This document shows, piece by piece, positions 1 to 7,110 of a stretch of DNA of 27,677 nt. Position 1 is the stretch's first letter, and the number at the start of each line of letters is the position of its first letter. Source of the stretch: Caulobacteraceae bacterium. Its GTDB lineage: Bacteria; Pseudomonadota; Alphaproteobacteria; Caulobacterales; Caulobacteraceae. Under the pieces are notes generated by a model. It did no database searches, was not told the origin of the DNA, and saw nothing but the letters and a program-made list of their open reading frames with translations. The position numbers and the translations under genes were made by a program. The DNA lies in the NCBI GenBank assembly GCA_020852035.1, contig JADZBR010000250.1:1-27677 (forward strand). The letters are read 5' to 3'.

Positions 1-229
1 CGGCTACGGCGGCGGTCACGCGGGGCGGACGGCGGTGCTGGAGGGCGAAGGCCGGCTGGTGGCGAGCTCGGCGCCGGCCAAGGAGAGCGGGTACAAGCGG
101 GGGGACCGGGTGTTCCACCTGAAGTTCGGCTACGGCGCGGTGACGGGCGTCGAGGGGAACAAGCTCACCGTGGCGTTCGAAAAGGCGGGGGAGAAGAAGG
201 TGATCGACTCGTTTGTGGAGCGGGGGTGA
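1..229 (+). CDS. uvrD: UvrD/PcrA-type DNA helicase, C-terminal end (5' part outside window)
   Basis: Only the last 75 or so codons are present, in the frame that starts at base 2 and ends at TGA 227-229. The tail carries the small Tudor-like fold typical of the UvrD/PcrA C terminus, with the FHLKFGYGAV signature followed by GNKLTVAFEKAGEKKVIDSF. In the family this module follows the SF1A motor domains and contacts RNA polymerase; the enzyme unwinds DNA 3'-5' in nucleotide-excision and mismatch repair. The motor motifs lie upstream of the window, so activity cannot be judged. The TGA directly abuts the stop codon (230-232) of the converging DUF6680 gene, leaving no space for a terminator. A decayed second copy of this tail lies at 1836-1907. 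Confidence 0.86.
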   Translation, partial: GYGGGHAGRTAVLEGEGRLVASSAPAKESGYKRGDRVFHLKFGYGAVTGVEGNKLTVAFEKAGEKKVIDSFVERG

Positions 230-826
230 CTAATCTTTCTTGTTTGCCGCCGGATCAAGTACAGAGATAGGCCATGAGCGCCGCCCGAGAGCGAGATCGA
301 TAATGTAGCGACGAACAGCCCGTTGCTCGATAAGTTCGTCGTTCCAGCCTTGAGGTGAATAGCCGCCCTCAAAAATCTCCAGCTGCTCCACTCGGAAACC
401 TAATTTCCGACCCATTGCGTGCAGCAATTTTGCAAGTAGGCGCGCTCTCTCCTGTGCAAGTCGTTCCGTAAATCGCTCCTCGCGTTTGAAACGCTAATCG
501 TCGCTCATATGGTCGTTCAATTGCTCTTCTGGCCGGCGAGCGTGTTGCCCTCCAAAATGCTGGAAAAGATTTCTCCACGCGTCGATGATCGGTTTGTCGT
601 TATAAAACTCTAATTCAATAAGATTTAGAGCACCTACGTTATCAGCGGCTATTGGCGTACGCCTTGTGCGCATTAGCGTTTTGAATACTTCCATGCGTCG
701 GTCATCGCGCTCTCGCCGCATATCCAGCCATCGTGTGATCAAGACTGCGGCGAGTGGCCCCACCACTACGGCAGCAATGTTTATCCAATCCCGGTTTGTC
801 ATACCGGCTAGCAGATCGTGTAACAC
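230..826 (-). pseudogene. DUF6680-type membrane-anchored protein interrupted by an in-frame TAG
   Basis: A single minus-strand reading frame runs from GTG 826 (SD-like GGGGAG eight bases upstream; ATG 802 is an alternative) to TAG 230-232, about 198 codons. It is interrupted once, by TAG at 494-496. The N-terminal 110 residues have one membrane helix (about 15-32, IAAVVVGPLAAVLITRWL) and the pattern MEVFKTLMRTRR then ALNLIELEFY, which I recognise as typical of DUF6680 proteins. After the TAG the same frame continues with a basic helical stretch and GGYSPQGWNDELIEQ, matching the C-terminal part of that family. The amber codon is therefore a probable nonsense mutation from Gln, Lys, Trp or similar, or less likely a readthrough site. 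The DNA is visibly richer in A+T than its neighbours, which suggests transfer. Family function is unknown. Confidence 0.72.
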
Positions 827-861
827 CCAAGTCGCTCCCCAAACCTCATGCCGAGATCATC

Positions 862-950
862 GCCGGACGGCCTGGGTTGCTCAAGGGTGGCGCGCAGCGC
901 CATCGGCTCCGCCGACGCAAAGCGCCCGAGACCAACCCAGGCCGTCCGGC
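862..950. repeat. Palindromic intergenic repeat with 18-bp perfect arms
   Basis: The arms GCCGGACGGCCTGGGTTG (862-879) and CAACCCAGGCCGTCCGGC (933-950) are perfect reverse complements separated by 53 bases. The interior carries further short hairpins, for example GGCGCGCAGCGCC. It looks like a non-coding structured repeat unit. Only one copy is in this window, so its repetitive nature is inferred. With the element at 1014-1122 it fills most of the 354-base gene-free stretch 827-1180, in which I see no credible gene. Confidence 0.7.
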
Positions 951-1013
951 ACGCTGGCCGCCAAGAGGTTTTAAGCGCAGGTCTGGCCGCCGCGCCTGTT
1001 CTCTGTGCCCCAT

Positions 1014-1122
1014 CCCGTCACCCACGGACTTGTTCCGTGGGCCCATGCACACCGCGTCCACCGCGATCGCATCGGCAAAGCCGACGTTCATGGGTCGCCG
1101 GAACAAGTCCGGCGATGACGGG
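1014..1122. repeat. Composite inverted repeat, two hairpin-containing 34-bp arms
   Basis: The left arm 1014-1047 and right arm 1089-1122 are inverted copies that start CCCGTCA and end CCCATG. Each arm contains its own hairpin around ACTTGT: stem CCCACGGA/TCCGTGGG on the left, CGCCGGA/TCCGGCG on the right. The inner stems differ in sequence yet both pair fully, a compensatory pattern typical of structured alphaproteobacterial intergenic repeats. It lies upstream of the gene at 1181. Confidence 0.72.
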
Positions 1123-1180
1123 TGGAATGGGAGCGTCCCGTGTGAACCGGCCTTTCACCACGCCGCGCTAGCCTGTCCGC

Positions 1181-1696
1181 ATGACCGACCCCAAGGCCGC
1201 CTTCCAGAGCGCCCGCCAGCAGGCCGTCAACCTGCGCAGCGCCGTGCTGAGCCAGTTCGCCGAAATCGAGTACGCCGCCGGCCTCGCGATCCAGGCCTCG
1301 CAGGCGCACGGGGAGTACACCGCGCTGAAGCCCGCCTTTCCGCCGATGGTCGCCGGAAAGCTGGAGCGCCTGCGCCAGTTCACGCTCATCGGCCCGTGGG
1401 CGAAGACGGCCGGGACCCTGCCCGACCTGCTGACGCGGCTGGAGCCGTTCAAGACGGCCCGCACCTACCTCGCGCATGGCCGCGCCACGGCGGCGGTGAC
1501 GGACAAGGGCGAGCCGCTGCTGGTGTTCGACCTGCTCCGCGCGACCAAGGGGCAAGCGACGCCGGAGCGTCACGTCCTCGCCGTGGAGGAAGCCAAGGCG
1601 CTCAGCGCCGAGATCGCCGATCTGGCGCCCGCCATCCTCGACGCCATCGCGCACATGACCGGGAACAGGCCGAAAGTTGTCCACGTCGCCGCCTGA
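1181..1696 (+). CDS. Uncharacterised helical protein, possible HEPN-like fold
   Basis: The frame opens at ATG 1181 and encodes 171 residues. No family was recognised with confidence. The sequence is largely alpha-helical with no signal peptide or membrane helix. The segment LEPFKTARTYLAHGRAT (about 88-104) places Arg94 and His99 in an R-x4-H pattern inside a helix, followed by a beta-like stretch. That arrangement resembles the RNase motif of HEPN-domain proteins, many of which act in toxin-antitoxin or abortive-infection systems. This is a motif-level resemblance only. Codon use is GC-rich like the core genome, unlike the broken gene at 230-826. No partner nucleotidyltransferase (MNT) or antitoxin gene is adjacent. 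It sits between repeat elements and the uvrD-tail remnant, so it is probably accessory. Confidence 0.6.
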   Translation: MTDPKAAFQSARQQAVNLRSAVLSQFAEIEYAAGLAIQASQAHGEYTALKPAFPPMVAGKLERLRQFTLIGPWAKTAGTLPDLLTRLEPFKTARTYLAHGRATAAVTDKGEPLLVFDLLRATKGQATPERHVLAVEEAKALSAEIADLAPAILDAIAHMTGNRPKVVHVAA

Positions 1697-1745
1697 TCGG
1701 CGATCCTGACCTCACCCCAAGGCATGGGAAGGGCGATAGGGCGTG

Positions 1746-1790
1746 CCTTCTCCCCGGCGGAAAAGGTGGCGCGAAGCGCCGGATGAGGGG
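1746..1790. repeat. Half copy of the CCTTCTCCCC/GGATGAGGGG repeat
   Basis: This matches the left half of the 159-bp composite repeats at 9195-9353 and 25487-25645: CCTTCTCCCC, a slightly degraded outer hairpin, then the inner hairpin GGCGCGAAGCGCC (1768-1780, identical to 9219-9231) and GGATGAGGGG. The right half is missing, so it is a solo arm or a truncated element. Confidence 0.75.
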
Positions 1791-1835
1791 GCGAAGATGA
1801 TCTCCGCCTCGACAGCGGATCGGCCGGGCGCGGAC

Positions 1836-1907
1836 GGCGAGGGGCGGCTGGTGGCCAGTTCGGCGCCGGCCAAGGAGAGCGCCTGCAAACGGGGGGAGCG
1901 AGGGTGA
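1836..1907 (+). pseudogene. Decayed second copy of the uvrD 3' end
   Basis: Bases 1836-1900 align without gaps to 44-108 of the uvrD tail, with about 9 mismatches in 65, mostly at third codon positions. The translation GEGRLVASSAPAKES is identical in both copies. The remnant then reads ACKRG-ERG-stop (TGA 1905-1907), as if the 34 or so codons between KRG and the terminal ERG of uvrD had been deleted. It has no start or upstream domains and cannot be functional. The excess of silent changes suggests it derives from a diverged but selected uvrD allele rather than a fresh duplication. Confidence 0.75.
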
Positions 1908-1978
1908 GCGAGCCGTGACTCCCCGCGTGTAAGGCGTCCGGCTTGCGTGTAGGCTGGTCGTCGTCCTGGGGGCCGGTC

Positions 1979-2620
1979 ATGGACTTACTTCTCGGCATTT
2001 GTCTTGCGCTCGGCCTTTCAGCGGCAAGCGGCTTCCGGGTGTTTCTTCCCCTGCTGGCGATCGCGCTGGCGGATCGGTTTGGATTTTCCGGCATCTCCCT
2101 GGGACCTGACTTTGCCTGGGCGTCGTCGAACATGGCGCTGACGGCGCTCATCGGCGCTACCGTGCTAGAGTTCGTAGCGGACAAGATCCCCGTCATTGAT
2201 AACGCCATCGACTCGGTCGGCGTCTTTATCCGACCGTTTATAGGGGCGGCGGTTGGTTACGCGGCGATGCAGCAAGCCGACCCCGCACTCGCGCCTCTGG
2301 TCGCGATCATCGCCAGCGGAATAACGACCACACCAATATCGCTCATGAAAGCAACGGGACGCGGGATAAGCACGGCGACCACGGCCGGCCTGTCCAGCCC
2401 GGTTATATCCTTGTCCGAGGATGTTCTTTCCTTCCTTGCGATAGGACTTGCGTTCCTGTTTCCGATTCTGATCCCGGTCTTTCTCACTCTGCTTTATCTT
2501 CTTCTTCGGAAGATGGTTCGCGCAGCTCGCGGTATTCTCGCACGAGCGAAAACGGCCAACTGGCACGTGCCGCGATATCTGCGCCCGCGGCCCGGAAGCG
2601 TGTCGCCGACCGCCGATTGA
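1979..2620 (+). CDS. DUF4126-family integral membrane protein
   Basis: The protein is about 213 residues from ATG 1979, preferred over the GTG-type start 36 bases upstream because MDLLLGICLALGLSAASGFR is the usual N terminus and a G-rich patch (CTGGGGG) precedes it. It shows the DUF4126 pattern: an N-terminal hydrophobic segment with SAASGFRVFLPL, a second segment, EFVADKIPVIDNAIDSVG, a glycine-rich helix (PFIGAAVGYAA), and a long C-terminal hydrophobic segment (about 158-184) followed by a basic tail. The KIPxxDxxxD motif is the best family marker. The role is unknown; it should sit in the inner membrane. It is monocistronic and converges on the serine-hydrolase gene. Confidence 0.82.
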   Translation: MDLLLGICLALGLSAASGFRVFLPLLAIALADRFGFSGISLGPDFAWASSNMALTALIGATVLEFVADKIPVIDNAIDSVGVFIRPFIGAAVGYAAMQQADPALAPLVAIIASGITTTPISLMKATGRGISTATTAGLSSPVISLSEDVLSFLAIGLAFLFPILIPVFLTLLYLLLRKMVRAARGILARAKTANWHVPRYLRPRPGSVSPTAD

Positions 2621-2674
2621 CCCGAGGGATCGCGCCGTCCACGCCTCCTACGGCGGCCCCGCCTGGCTGGCGGC

Positions 2675-2692
2675 GCCGGCCGCCCGGCCGGC
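2675..2692. terminator. Candidate bidirectional hairpin between converging genes
   Basis: A perfect 7-bp stem GCCGGCC (2675-2681) and GGCCGGC (2686-2692) closes a GCCC loop, between the DUF4126 stop and the serine-hydrolase stop. There is no T tract, so intrinsic termination is only a suggestion. Confidence 0.35.
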
Positions 2693-2727
2693 TTATCAAC
2701 GGGTCGCGGCGCTGCCGTAGACCGCGC

Positions 2728-3945
2728 CTAGACGATCGCGCCCGCCATCAGCGTCTGCGTCGTCTTCTGCAACGCCGGCCCGTTCGGGCTCATCAGCTGG
2801 ATCAGGCCGACGTAGAGTAGGTCGTTCACCGGATCGACCCAGAACCAGGTGCCCGCCGCGCCGTCCCAGTGATAGGTCCCCTCGCCCACCGGCACGCCCG
2901 CCGCGGCCGGGTCGGTGAACACCGCCCCGTCGAAGCCGTAGCCGAAGCCGGGCCGGATCTGCTGCTTGCCGATGCCGAAGCCGGTGGTCAGCATCCAGTC
3001 CGGCAGGTGGTTGGACATCATCAGCTTCAGCCCCTCCGCGCTGACGATCCGGCGGCCCTCGAACGTGCCGCCGTTGAGCAGCATCTGGGCGAAGCGGGCA
3101 TAGTCCGGCGCCGTCGAGATCAGCCCCCCGCCGCCGGAGGCCAGCTTCGGCGGCGCCTCGAACAACGGCAGGATCGACTGGGTCATGGGAACCAGCCCGC
3201 GGCTCTCGCTGGCCCGATAGAGCGTCGCGAGGCGATGGCGCTTCTCCGGCGGGAGGTGGAAGGCGGTGTCGGCCATGCCAAGCGGCGCGAAGATGCGCTC
3301 GTGCATGAAGTCCGGCAGGCTCTGGCCGGTCAGCCGCTCGATCAGCGCGCCCTGGATGTCCATGCCAAGGCCGTAGAGCCACTTCGTCCCCGGCTGGAAA
3401 TAGAGCGGCAGGCCGGCGACCCGGCGGGAGAACTCCTCCAGCCCGCCGGCGCGCCAGATGTCCGCCGCCTGGTAGAGCTTGTCGACCGGCTGGGCCGGAT
3501 CGCCGCCGTAGCCCAGGCCGACGGTGTGGGTGAGCAGTTCGCGAACGGTGGGGGGATGGTCCGGCTGGGCGAGTTTCACCGCCCCGTCCGCGTCCAGACC
3601 GTCGAACACCTTCACCCCGGCCCATTCGGGCAGGTGCTTCTCGACCGGGTCGTCCGGCGACCAGCGCCCCTCGTCGTGCAGGATCATCATCGCCACGCCG
3701 GTGACCGGCTTGGTCATCGAATAGATGCGGAACATCGTGTCGAGCGCCGGCGGCTCGCGGCGCTCCAGGTCCTTCACCCCGAAGGTCGCGGTGTGCGCCA
3801 CCTTCCCATGCCGGGCGACCAGCACCACCGCCCCGGCGATGACGCCGGCGTCCACCTGCGCCTGCACCGCCGCGTCGACCCTGGCCAGCCCCTCGGACGA
3901 AAGGCCCGCCGCCTGCGGCGTCGCCGGCTCCAGTTCCTGCGCCAT
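2728..3945 (-). CDS. Beta-lactamase-fold serine hydrolase (class C/EstB-like)
   Basis: The protein is 405 residues from ATG 3945, chosen because GGGAGG lies eight bases upstream; an upstream in-frame start would add only Pro/Gly-rich sequence. The nucleophile motif SMTK (S-x-x-K) follows LDTMFRIY near residue 80, inside the classical block with TKPVTGVAMMILHDEG. A tyrosine in WLYGLGMD fits the Y-x-N-like position, and HWDGAAGTWFWVDP near the C terminus fits the third-motif H-x-G region. Such enzymes are esterases, beta-lactamases or D-amino peptidases; the substrate cannot be told from sequence. No signal peptide is evident, so it is probably cytoplasmic. It is the last gene of the minus-strand run, 65 bases after the GNAT gene. 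Confidence 0.87.
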   Translation of the reverse strand: MAQELEPATPQAAGLSSEGLARVDAAVQAQVDAGVIAGAVVLVARHGKVAHTATFGVKDLERREPPALDTMFRIYSMTKPVTGVAMMILHDEGRWSPDDPVEKHLPEWAGVKVFDGLDADGAVKLAQPDHPPTVRELLTHTVGLGYGGDPAQPVDKLYQAADIWRAGGLEEFSRRVAGLPLYFQPGTKWLYGLGMDIQGALIERLTGQSLPDFMHERIFAPLGMADTAFHLPPEKRHRLATLYRASESRGLVPMTQSILPLFEAPPKLASGGGGLISTAPDYARFAQMLLNGGTFEGRRIVSAEGLKLMMSNHLPDWMLTTGFGIGKQQIRPGFGYGFDGAVFTDPAAAGVPVGEGTYHWDGAAGTWFWVDPVNDLLYVGLIQLMSPNGPALQKTTQTLMAGAIV

Positions 3946-4010
3946 CCCCGATCCTCCCGCCGCGAGCTTCGGGCGCCCGCCGCCCGGCGGCAACCCCCTG
4001 GGGCGGAGGT

Positions 4011-4475
4011 TCAGCCGTCCGGTTCGACCGCCAGCCGCATGATCAGGGCCGGCGCGAACCGCGTCGGCACCTCGCGCAGCGGCTCGAAGCCGCAGGCGTC
4101 GTAGAAGCCCCGGGCGTTGAGATTGGCCACCACCTTCAGGCCCGGCGCGCCCATCGCCCGCGTCCGCCGCACCGCCTCGGCCACCAGGGCGCGGCCGACG
4201 CCGCCGCCGAAGTCCTCGGGCTCGACGAAGAGGCCGTCGAGGCCCGGCTCCTGGCCATCGATGGGCAGCAGGACGCCGAAGCCGGCCACCACCCCGTCCC
4301 GCTCGGCGACGAAGACGTAGCCGTCCTCGATCTGCTGGGCCGGCAGTTCGACCACCTCCGGATTGGCGAGCAGATCCTCGCGCGTGTCCTCCCAGACCAG
4401 CGAGGCCCTAAGCTGCAACTCCTCCAGCAGGCCCTGCTCGTCCAGCCGTGCGGGTCGGATGCGGATGTCGGTCAT
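4011..4475 (-). CDS. GNAT-family N-acetyltransferase
   Basis: The protein is 154 residues from ATG 4475, which begins five bases after the phenylalanine hydroxylase stop, so the two are very probably cotranscribed. It shows a compact GNAT fold: N-terminal IRIRPARLDEQGLLEEL, central strand VFVAERDGVVAGFGVLL, the strand GLDGLFVEPEDFGGGVGRAL carrying the acetyl-CoA pyrophosphate-loop pattern (G-G-G-V-G-R-A), and the C-terminal block LNARGFYDACGFEPL. The substrate is unknown. Its position suggests a link to aromatic amino-acid breakdown, but GNAT genes are often unrelated to neighbours. Confidence 0.86.
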   Translation of the reverse strand: MTDIRIRPARLDEQGLLEELQLRASLVWEDTREDLLANPEVVELPAQQIEDGYVFVAERDGVVAGFGVLLPIDGQEPGLDGLFVEPEDFGGGVGRALVAEAVRRTRAMGAPGLKVVANLNARGFYDACGFEPLREVPTRFAPALIMRLAVEPDG

Positions 4476-4480
4476 GGCCG

Positions 4481-5341
4481 CTAGGCGCGCGCCTGCGCGT
4501 AGGTCTGGGCGCCGCGGGTGAGCACCCGGTCGCCCGGCAGCACCGCGTCCACGGCCAGGTCCGGCGCGCCGGCGAGGTATTCGTAGAGGGGGCCGAAGTC
4601 GGTCTCGACGGTGACGGTCAGCAGGTGGCGCAGGGAGGGAATGACGAAATAGGTCTGCTGGAAATCGTCGATCCGGTACTCGGTCCGCATCACCCGCGCC
4701 ATGTCGAAGCCCAGCCGGTTCGGCGAGGGGTCCTCCAGGGCGAAGATCGATTCCGTGCGCGAGGAGACGATGCCCGCGCCATAGATGCGCAGGCCCTCTG
4801 CCGTCTCCATCAGCCCGAACTCGACGGTGTACCAATAGAGCCGCGCCAGGTTGTGCAGCCGCCCGAGGTTCAGCGCCCGCAGGCCGCCCTGACCGTAGGC
4901 TTGCATGTAGTCGGCGAACACCGGGTCGGTCAGCATCGGCACGTGGCCGAAGACGTCGTGGAAGACGTCCGGCTCTTCCAGGTAGTCGAGCTGGTCGGGC
5001 TTCCTGATGAAACGCCCCGCCGGGAACCGCCGGTTGGCCAGGTGGTCGAAGAACACCGCGTCCGGCACAAGCCCCGGCACGGCCACGACCTGCCAGCCGG
5101 TCAGCTTGCCGAGCTTCTCGGAGAGCCGCCGCATGTCGGGGATGCCCTCGCCGTGCAGATCGAGCGCCTTCAGGCCGTTCAGGAAGGCGTCGCAGGCGCG
5201 GCCGGGCAGGATCTTGGCCTGCCGCTCGTAGAGCGTCACCCAGGTGCGGTGTTCCTCGGGCGTGTAGGCGTCCCACCCCTGCGGGATGGTCCAGTCGGCC
5301 GCCACGCCCGGCGGCGGCGAAAGGGCGCCGTCGGCGCTCAT
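4481..5341 (-). CDS. phhA: Phenylalanine 4-monooxygenase
   Basis: This enzyme converts L-Phe to L-Tyr using O2, iron and tetrahydropterin, the entry step of Phe catabolism through homogentisate. It is 286 residues from ATG 5341, the usual size of the single-domain bacterial enzymes. The iron ligands are visible: His128 and His133 in DVFHDVFGHVPML, and Glu174 in YWYTVEFGL. PEEHRTWVTLYERQ and the SLRHLL region are also typical. The start overlaps the fahA stop (ATGA), so translation is probably coupled. The cofactor-recycling partner phhB (pterin-4a-carbinolamine dehydratase) and hpd/hmgA are not in the window. Confidence 0.95.
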   Translation of the reverse strand: MSADGALSPPPGVAADWTIPQGWDAYTPEEHRTWVTLYERQAKILPGRACDAFLNGLKALDLHGEGIPDMRRLSEKLGKLTGWQVVAVPGLVPDAVFFDHLANRRFPAGRFIRKPDQLDYLEEPDVFHDVFGHVPMLTDPVFADYMQAYGQGGLRALNLGRLHNLARLYWYTVEFGLMETAEGLRIYGAGIVSSRTESIFALEDPSPNRLGFDMARVMRTEYRIDDFQQTYFVIPSLRHLLTVTVETDFGPLYEYLAGAPDLAVDAVLPGDRVLTRGAQTYAQARA

Positions 5342-6342
5342 GGCGCGGCCACCTGCTGGTCGATGGCGCCGAAGATCGAGCGGCCGGCGGCATCGCGCAT
5401 CTCGATCCGCACCCGGTCGCCCCGGCGCAGGAAGGGAGTCTTCGGCGCCCCGGAAAGGATGGTCTCGACCGTCCGCACCTCGGCCAGGCACGAATACCCC
5501 AGGCCGCCCTCGCTCACCGGCCGGCCCGGCCCGCCGTCCGGCCCGCGGTTGGAGACCGTGCCCGAACCGATCACCGTGCCGGCCGCCAGCGCCCGCGTCT
5601 TCGCCGCATGGGCGATCAGGCTCGGGAAGTCGAAGGTCATGTCCACGCCCGCGTCGGCCCGGCCGAGCGGCGCATCGTTGAGGAAGGTCTCCATCGCCCC
5701 ATGCAAACGCGCCCCGTCCCAGGCGGCTCCCAGGGCGTCCGGCGTCACCGCCACCGGCGACAGCGCCGAGGCCGGCTTGGACTGGAAGAAGCCGAACCCC
5801 TTGTCCAACTCGCCGGGAATGAGATTGCGCAGCGACACGTCGTTGACCAGCAGCACCAGCCGGATCGCCTCAGCCGCCGCCTCGCGGCTGGCGCCCTGCG
5901 GCACGTCGCCGACGATCACCGCCACCTCGGCCTCGAGGTCGCAGCCCCAGGCCTCGTCGGCCAGCGGGATCGGATCGCGCGGCCCCAGGAACCCGTCCGA
6001 GCCGCCCTGGTACATCAGCGGGTCGGTCCAGAAGCTCTGCGGCATCTGCGCCCCGCGCGCCTTGCGGACCAGCTCCACGTGATTGACGTAGGCCGACCCA
6101 TCCGCCCACTGGTAGGCCCGCGGCAGCGGCGCGGCGGCCTTCGCTGCGTCGAACGGCTCGCCCGCCCCCGGGGTCACCAGCCGCTCGGCCAGCTCCCGGA
6201 GCAGCGGCTCACACCGTCCCCAATCGTCCAGCGCCGCCTGCAAGGTCGGCGCGACCTCGGCCGCCAGCAGGCAACGCGCCAGGTCGTCGGAGACCACCAC
6301 CAGCCGCCCGTCGCGGCCGCTCTTCAGGGAGGCGAGCTTCAT
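5338..6342 (-). CDS. fahA: Fumarylacetoacetate hydrolase
   Basis: This enzyme cleaves fumarylacetoacetate to fumarate and acetoacetate, the last step of Phe/Tyr catabolism. It is 334 residues from ATG 6342, with GGAGAAGGA just upstream. It has the bacterial FahA-type N-terminal domain (MKLASLKSGRDGRLVVV) and then the FAH catalytic fold. AYVNHVELVRKARGA, the metal-site pattern Glu137-x-Glu139 in DLEAEVAV, Asp168 in VNDVSLRN, and probably Asp107 in SFWTDPLMYQGGSD are visible, as is the C-terminal GSGTVSN block. It overlaps phhA by four bases and follows the aldolase gene by 102 bases. Substrate assignment is strong because of both the subfamily and the phhA neighbour. Confidence 0.93.
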   Translation of the reverse strand: MKLASLKSGRDGRLVVVSDDLARCLLAAEVAPTLQAALDDWGRCEPLLRELAERLVTPGAGEPFDAAKAAAPLPRAYQWADGSAYVNHVELVRKARGAQMPQSFWTDPLMYQGGSDGFLGPRDPIPLADEAWGCDLEAEVAVIVGDVPQGASREAAAEAIRLVLLVNDVSLRNLIPGELDKGFGFFQSKPASALSPVAVTPDALGAAWDGARLHGAMETFLNDAPLGRADAGVDMTFDFPSLIAHAAKTRALAAGTVIGSGTVSNRGPDGGPGRPVSEGGLGYSCLAEVRTVETILSGAPKTPFLRRGDRVRIEMRDAAGRSIFGAIDQQVAAP

Positions 6343-6444
6343 CGGCGTCCTTCTCCAGCCTGGCGGGAGGCTAGACCCGATCCCTCAGCGATTGCATTGC
6401 GCAGTTGCGACCGGCAGGGTCGCCCCGCGCACAAACCTTGCGGC

Positions 6445-7110
6445 TCAGCGCCCCCGCACGCGCCGCGCCAGCGCCATCGCCTCGGCGACATGCGCCGTCA
6501 GCCCCGCCCAGTCCCTCGCCTCGACCAGCTTGCCGGGCACGAGCCCGCCGCCCATGCCCACCGCCGCGACTCCGGCGTCGAACCAGGCCTTGAGCGAAGC
6601 CTCGGTCGGCTCCACCCCGCCGGTCGGCATGATCTTCGTCCACGGCATCGGCCCCAGCACCGCCTTGACGAACGCCGGCCCGCCCGCCGCCTCGCCGGGG
6701 AACAGCTTCACGATCTCGCAGCCCAGCTCCTCGGCCATGCCGATCTCGGTCGGGCTGGCGCACCCCGGCAGATAGGCGACCTTCCGCCGGTTGCAGACCT
6801 TGGCCACGTCCGCATTGAGCCCCGGCCCCACCACGAACCGCGCCCCGGCCGCGATGTAGAGCCCCGCCGTCGGCGCATCGACCACCGACCCCGCGCCCAG
6901 GATCACGTCCTTGCCCGCCAGCCGCCGCGACAGCTGCAGGAAGACGTCGGCGGCGAAATCGCCCCGGTTGGTGAACTCGAAGGCCCTGGCCCCGGCCGCC
7001 GCGCAGGCGCGCACCACCTGCTCGCAGACCTCGATGTCCGGATGGTTGAACACCGGCACGACGCCCTGGTCGATCAGGGCGGTCAGCACGCTCAGGCGGT
7101 CGTGGGGCAT
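6445..7110 (-). CDS. KDPG/KHG-type class I aldolase
   Basis: The protein is 221 residues from ATG 7110, supported by AAGGAG upstream; an upstream start at 7158 is less likely. It is a TIM barrel of the 2-keto-3-deoxy-6-phosphogluconate / 4-hydroxy-2-oxoglutarate aldolase family. Glu45 lies in AFEFTNRGDF, the GAGSV strand is at about 72-76, and the Schiff-base Lys135 lies in IVKLFPGE; PTGGVEPTEASLKAWF forms the phosphate-side loop. The FEFTNRGDFAADVF variant is the long subgroup found in many Bacteroidetes and Proteobacteria and differs from E. coli Eda (EVTLRT), so the natural substrate is uncertain. No edd gene adjoins it. It leads the run containing fahA and phhA, perhaps with its own promoter. 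Confidence 0.85.
   Translation of the reverse strand: MPHDRLSVLTALIDQGVVPVFNHPDIEVCEQVVRACAAAGARAFEFTNRGDFAADVFLQLSRRLAGKDVILGAGSVVDAPTAGLYIAAGARFVVGPGLNADVAKVCNRRKVAYLPGCASPTEIGMAEELGCEIVKLFPGEAAGGPAFVKAVLGPMPWTKIMPTGGVEPTEASLKAWFDAGVAAVGMGGGLVPGKLVEARDWAGLTAHVAEAMALARRVRGR

Noticed and set aside
230..1907. A complete toxin-antitoxin or defence island
   Set aside because: Only one broken DUF6680-type gene and one orphan are present; no partner, integrase or transposase could be found, so a working system is not supported.
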